Of a DNA stretch of 61,943 nt, positions 60,409-61,943 are shown in pieces. The DNA comes from Lachnospiraceae bacterium. Lineage in GTDB: Bacteria; Bacillota; Clostridia; Lachnospirales; Lachnospiraceae. Location: the NCBI GenBank assembly GCA_004558185.1, contig SFDP01000007.1:1-61943 (forward strand), written 5' to 3'. Positions within the stretch are counted from its first letter, which is position 1, and every line of letters begins with the position of its first letter. The position numbers and the translations under genes are program-made. A model generated the notes under the pieces. It had not been told where the DNA came from. It worked only from the letters and a program-made list of their open reading frames with translations, and ran no database searches.

Positions 60409-60437
60409 TTGATAATATTTCGGTATGCCGATATAAT
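60409..60437 (+). promoter_or_regulatory. Promoter of the XRE/kinase module
   Basis: TTGATA (60409-60414), 17 bases, TATAAT (60432-60437). The spacer contains TCGG-TATG-CCGA, a possible operator for the XRE protein. Confidence 0.7.
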
Positions 60438-60459
60438 AGATAGAGAGGAGGAAGAGGAA

Positions 60460-60888
60460 ATGGTAGAAAGGTTATTAAAGAAACAGAACATGACAAAATA
60501 CCGACTTGCAGTAGAAGCAGGTATTCCTCACGCTACACTGAATGATATATGCAGTGGAAAAACCAGACTGGAAAAATGCAGTGCAGAAACGGTATATAAA
60601 TTAGCAAAGGTATTGGGCGTTTCCATGGAGATGCTGACAGTTGCAGCAATACAGAATGCAGAAAGGGAACGTGCCTACGAGTATGGCCTGCCGGAATATC
60701 TGCAGCACGATTTAGATGCCTACAAGGAAGGTCTGAAAAACAAGTCCGATTTATTGGATTGCCTGTGGGGAGAACTGTACGGAAGCATTAACATAGCAGA
60801 GATTAATGATGGAGCAATTACACGGGAACATGCAGAATTTTTGCGAAACAAGTATCTTTTCGGAGGAAAACATGACAGGAACGATTGA
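60460..60888 (+). CDS. XRE-family HTH regulator, HipB-like
   Basis: A 142-residue protein with an N-terminal helix-turn-helix (NMTKYRLAVEAGIPHATLNDICSG, read in two parts) and a C-terminal part (YLQHDLDAYKEGLKNKS) without known domain. It overlaps the downstream kinase by 17 bases. In HipBA-type modules the XRE partner represses the operon and neutralises the kinase. ATG 60460 follows GAGGAGGAAGAGG; the longer frame from 60409 lies over the promoter and is rejected. Confidence 0.82.
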   Translation: MVERLLKKQNMTKYRLAVEAGIPHATLNDICSGKTRLEKCSAETVYKLAKVLGVSMEMLTVAAIQNAERERAYEYGLPEYLQHDLDAYKEGLKNKSDLLDCLWGELYGSINIAEINDGAITREHAEFLRNKYLFGGKHDRND

Positions 60889-61801
60889 TTTTACAAACTG
60901 CAAGAAGATTTTAGGAAGAGCATACAATGGTGCTAACGGAAAGAAGATTGCAGTGGAATATAACGGAAGAGAGTATATGCTTAAGTTTCCACCGTCCGGT
61001 GCTACGAAGCCGACAGAGCTGTCCTATACGAACAGTTGTATCAGCGAGCATATAGCAAGCAGTATTTTTAACATGGTTGGCATCAAGGCACAGGAAACCC
61101 TGCTTGGAACCTATGAAGTAAGCGGGAAAGTGAAGGTGGTATGTGCATGCCGGGACTTTACTGAGAAAGGATATCGGTTGTTTGACTTTTGCTCCATAAA
61201 AAATACCATTCTGGATTCCGAATCCGAAGGAAGTGGAACAGAACTGGCAGACATTATGGATACCATAGAAAAACAGCAGTATGTGGAACCGTCCCTTTTG
61301 ATGCAGCACTTCTTTAATGTCTTTGTGGTAGATGCCCTGCTTGGAAATTTTGATAGGCACAATGGAAACTGGGGCTTTTTGTATGATGATTCCACAAAAG
61401 AGGCAAGCATTGCTCCGGTTTATGACTGCGGAAGCTGTCTGTTGCCGCAGGCAGACGAGAGGATTATGGAACAGGCACTGGTAAATGAAGATGTGATGAA
61501 TGCCAGGATATACCAATTTCCAACATCAGCAATTAAGTTAGACGGAAGAAAAATCAATTACTATGATTTTCTTATGTCGGCAGAGGAGCCGGAATGCAAT
61601 GCCGCAATACAAAGAATGGTTCCGAAAATTAACTTGGAGCAGATAAAAGGGTTTATTGAGGAAGTACCCTTTATTACCGAGTTGCAGAAAACCTTTTATA
61701 AGAGGTATATAACTGCAAGGTTCGAACAGATTTTAAAGCCTGCATATGACATGGTAATGTCAGAAAAGCAGGAGTTGTCCGAACCGAATATGACAATGTA
61801 A
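60872..61801 (+). CDS. CtkA/HipA-like Ser/Thr kinase
   Basis: A 309-residue kinase of the HipA fold without the N-terminal HipS-like subdomain. Motifs: YMLKFPPSG (catalytic Lys, near residue 35), catalytic loop LLGNFDRHNGNWGF near 156 (Asp, Asn), metal site YDCGSCLLP near 187, in place of the usual Asp-Phe-Gly. SYTNSCISEHIASSIFNMVGI and ETLLGTYEVSGKVKVV recall H. pylori CtkA (JHP940). RBS GGAGG lies in the end of the XRE gene, so the pair is coupled. Probable toxin of a toxin-antitoxin module. Confidence 0.8.
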   Translation: MTGTIDFTNCKKILGRAYNGANGKKIAVEYNGREYMLKFPPSGATKPTELSYTNSCISEHIASSIFNMVGIKAQETLLGTYEVSGKVKVVCACRDFTEKGYRLFDFCSIKNTILDSESEGSGTELADIMDTIEKQQYVEPSLLMQHFFNVFVVDALLGNFDRHNGNWGFLYDDSTKEASIAPVYDCGSCLLPQADERIMEQALVNEDVMNARIYQFPTSAIKLDGRKINYYDFLMSAEEPECNAAIQRMVPKINLEQIKGFIEEVPFITELQKTFYKRYITARFEQILKPAYDMVMSEKQELSEPNMTM

Positions 61802-61816
61802 TAGATGAACTTAGAG

Positions 61817-61847
61817 GACACCGTAAAAAATGCGGTGTCTTTTTTTG
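61817..61847 (+). terminator. Rho-independent terminator after the kinase gene
   Basis: GACACCG (61817-61823) pairs exactly with CGGTGTC (61833-61839), followed by eight T. Confidence 0.9.
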
Positions 61848-61892
61848 CTTTATAGGAAAGACCGCCTGCGGCGCTCTCTTGAATTGAAAAGG

Positions 61893-61910
61893 GCCCGCAC
61901 GGAGGCGGGC
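61893..61910 (+). other. GC-rich hairpin at right edge
   Basis: GCCCGC-ACGGAG-GCGGGC, with GCCTGCGGCGC nearby at 61864. This is a GC-rich patch unlike the surroundings and could be part of the leader or the edge of the next gene or element. Confidence 0.4.
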
Positions 61911-61943
61911 ACAACAAGCAGACGAATGTTGGTTTAGAAGATA

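Overview
The window looks like a chromosomal segment of a spore-forming, anaerobic, low-to-mid GC Firmicute, most likely a gut Lachnospiraceae-type clostridium. The evidence is a sporulation block (yabP-yabQ-divIC-spoIIE plus a CotS-like kinase), a monomeric [FeFe] hydrogenase, PdxST with a MocR-type regulator, archaeal-type ProRS, GalT of the long Firmicutes type, and strong purine-rich ribosome binding sites. I do not assign a species.

Layout. 0-8 kb: two-component pair, RluA-type pseudouridine synthase, O-antigen-ligase-like membrane protein, proS, an unlisted 53-residue minus-strand ORF beside a perfect palindrome, cca. 8-17.6 kb: cotS-like kinase, PEGA lipoprotein, hup, then the conserved order rqcP-yabP-yabQ-divIC-spoIIE-tilS-hpt-ftsH. 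17.6-26.5 kb: GH13 amylase, tRNA-Tyr/Leu, pdxT-pdxS divergent from pdxR, CorA transporter, Fur-box-controlled hydrogenase, tRNA-Phe/Gly/Gly. 26.6-34.1 kb: a collapsed mobile element beside tRNA-Gly(GCC), with a 5'-truncated tyrosine integrase abutting a GNAT fragment, a mazEF-like pair, a TfoX-like gene, a conjugative-element gene fragment and a broken vanG-type cluster (vanR, vanS, vanW, vanY, vanG with an in-frame TAG, no vanXY, only a possible stub of vanT). 34.1-47.9 kb: M20 amidohydrolase, ECF sigma/anti-sigma operon, galK-galT, radical SAM protein, nth, DEDDh exonuclease, a 36-residue membrane peptide, HypE-like protein, Lrp regulator, aminotransferase, trmL. 47.9-59 kb: membrane protein, PhoBR-like pair, mutS2, GT39-like membrane protein, HtrA-like pseudoprotease, YhaM-like nuclease, RlmD-like methyltransferase. 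59.1-61.9 kb: a second accessory patch with a tandem HTH-like repeat protein, an orphan A24 prepilin peptidase and an XRE regulator plus CtkA/HipA-like kinase module.

The main things to follow up are: two structured leaders before vanW and vanY whose stems covary; the nonsense-interrupted VanG ligase; a three-copy TGCTGC-hairpin element fused to the ribosome binding site; a three-copy palindromic repeat of about 100 bp; the spoIIE promoter with a 21-nt spacer and 0A box; an HtrA homologue without catalytic residues; the five-repeat HTH-like protein; and the XRE/CtkA-like kinase pair. All names are from recognition by eye; no database search was run.
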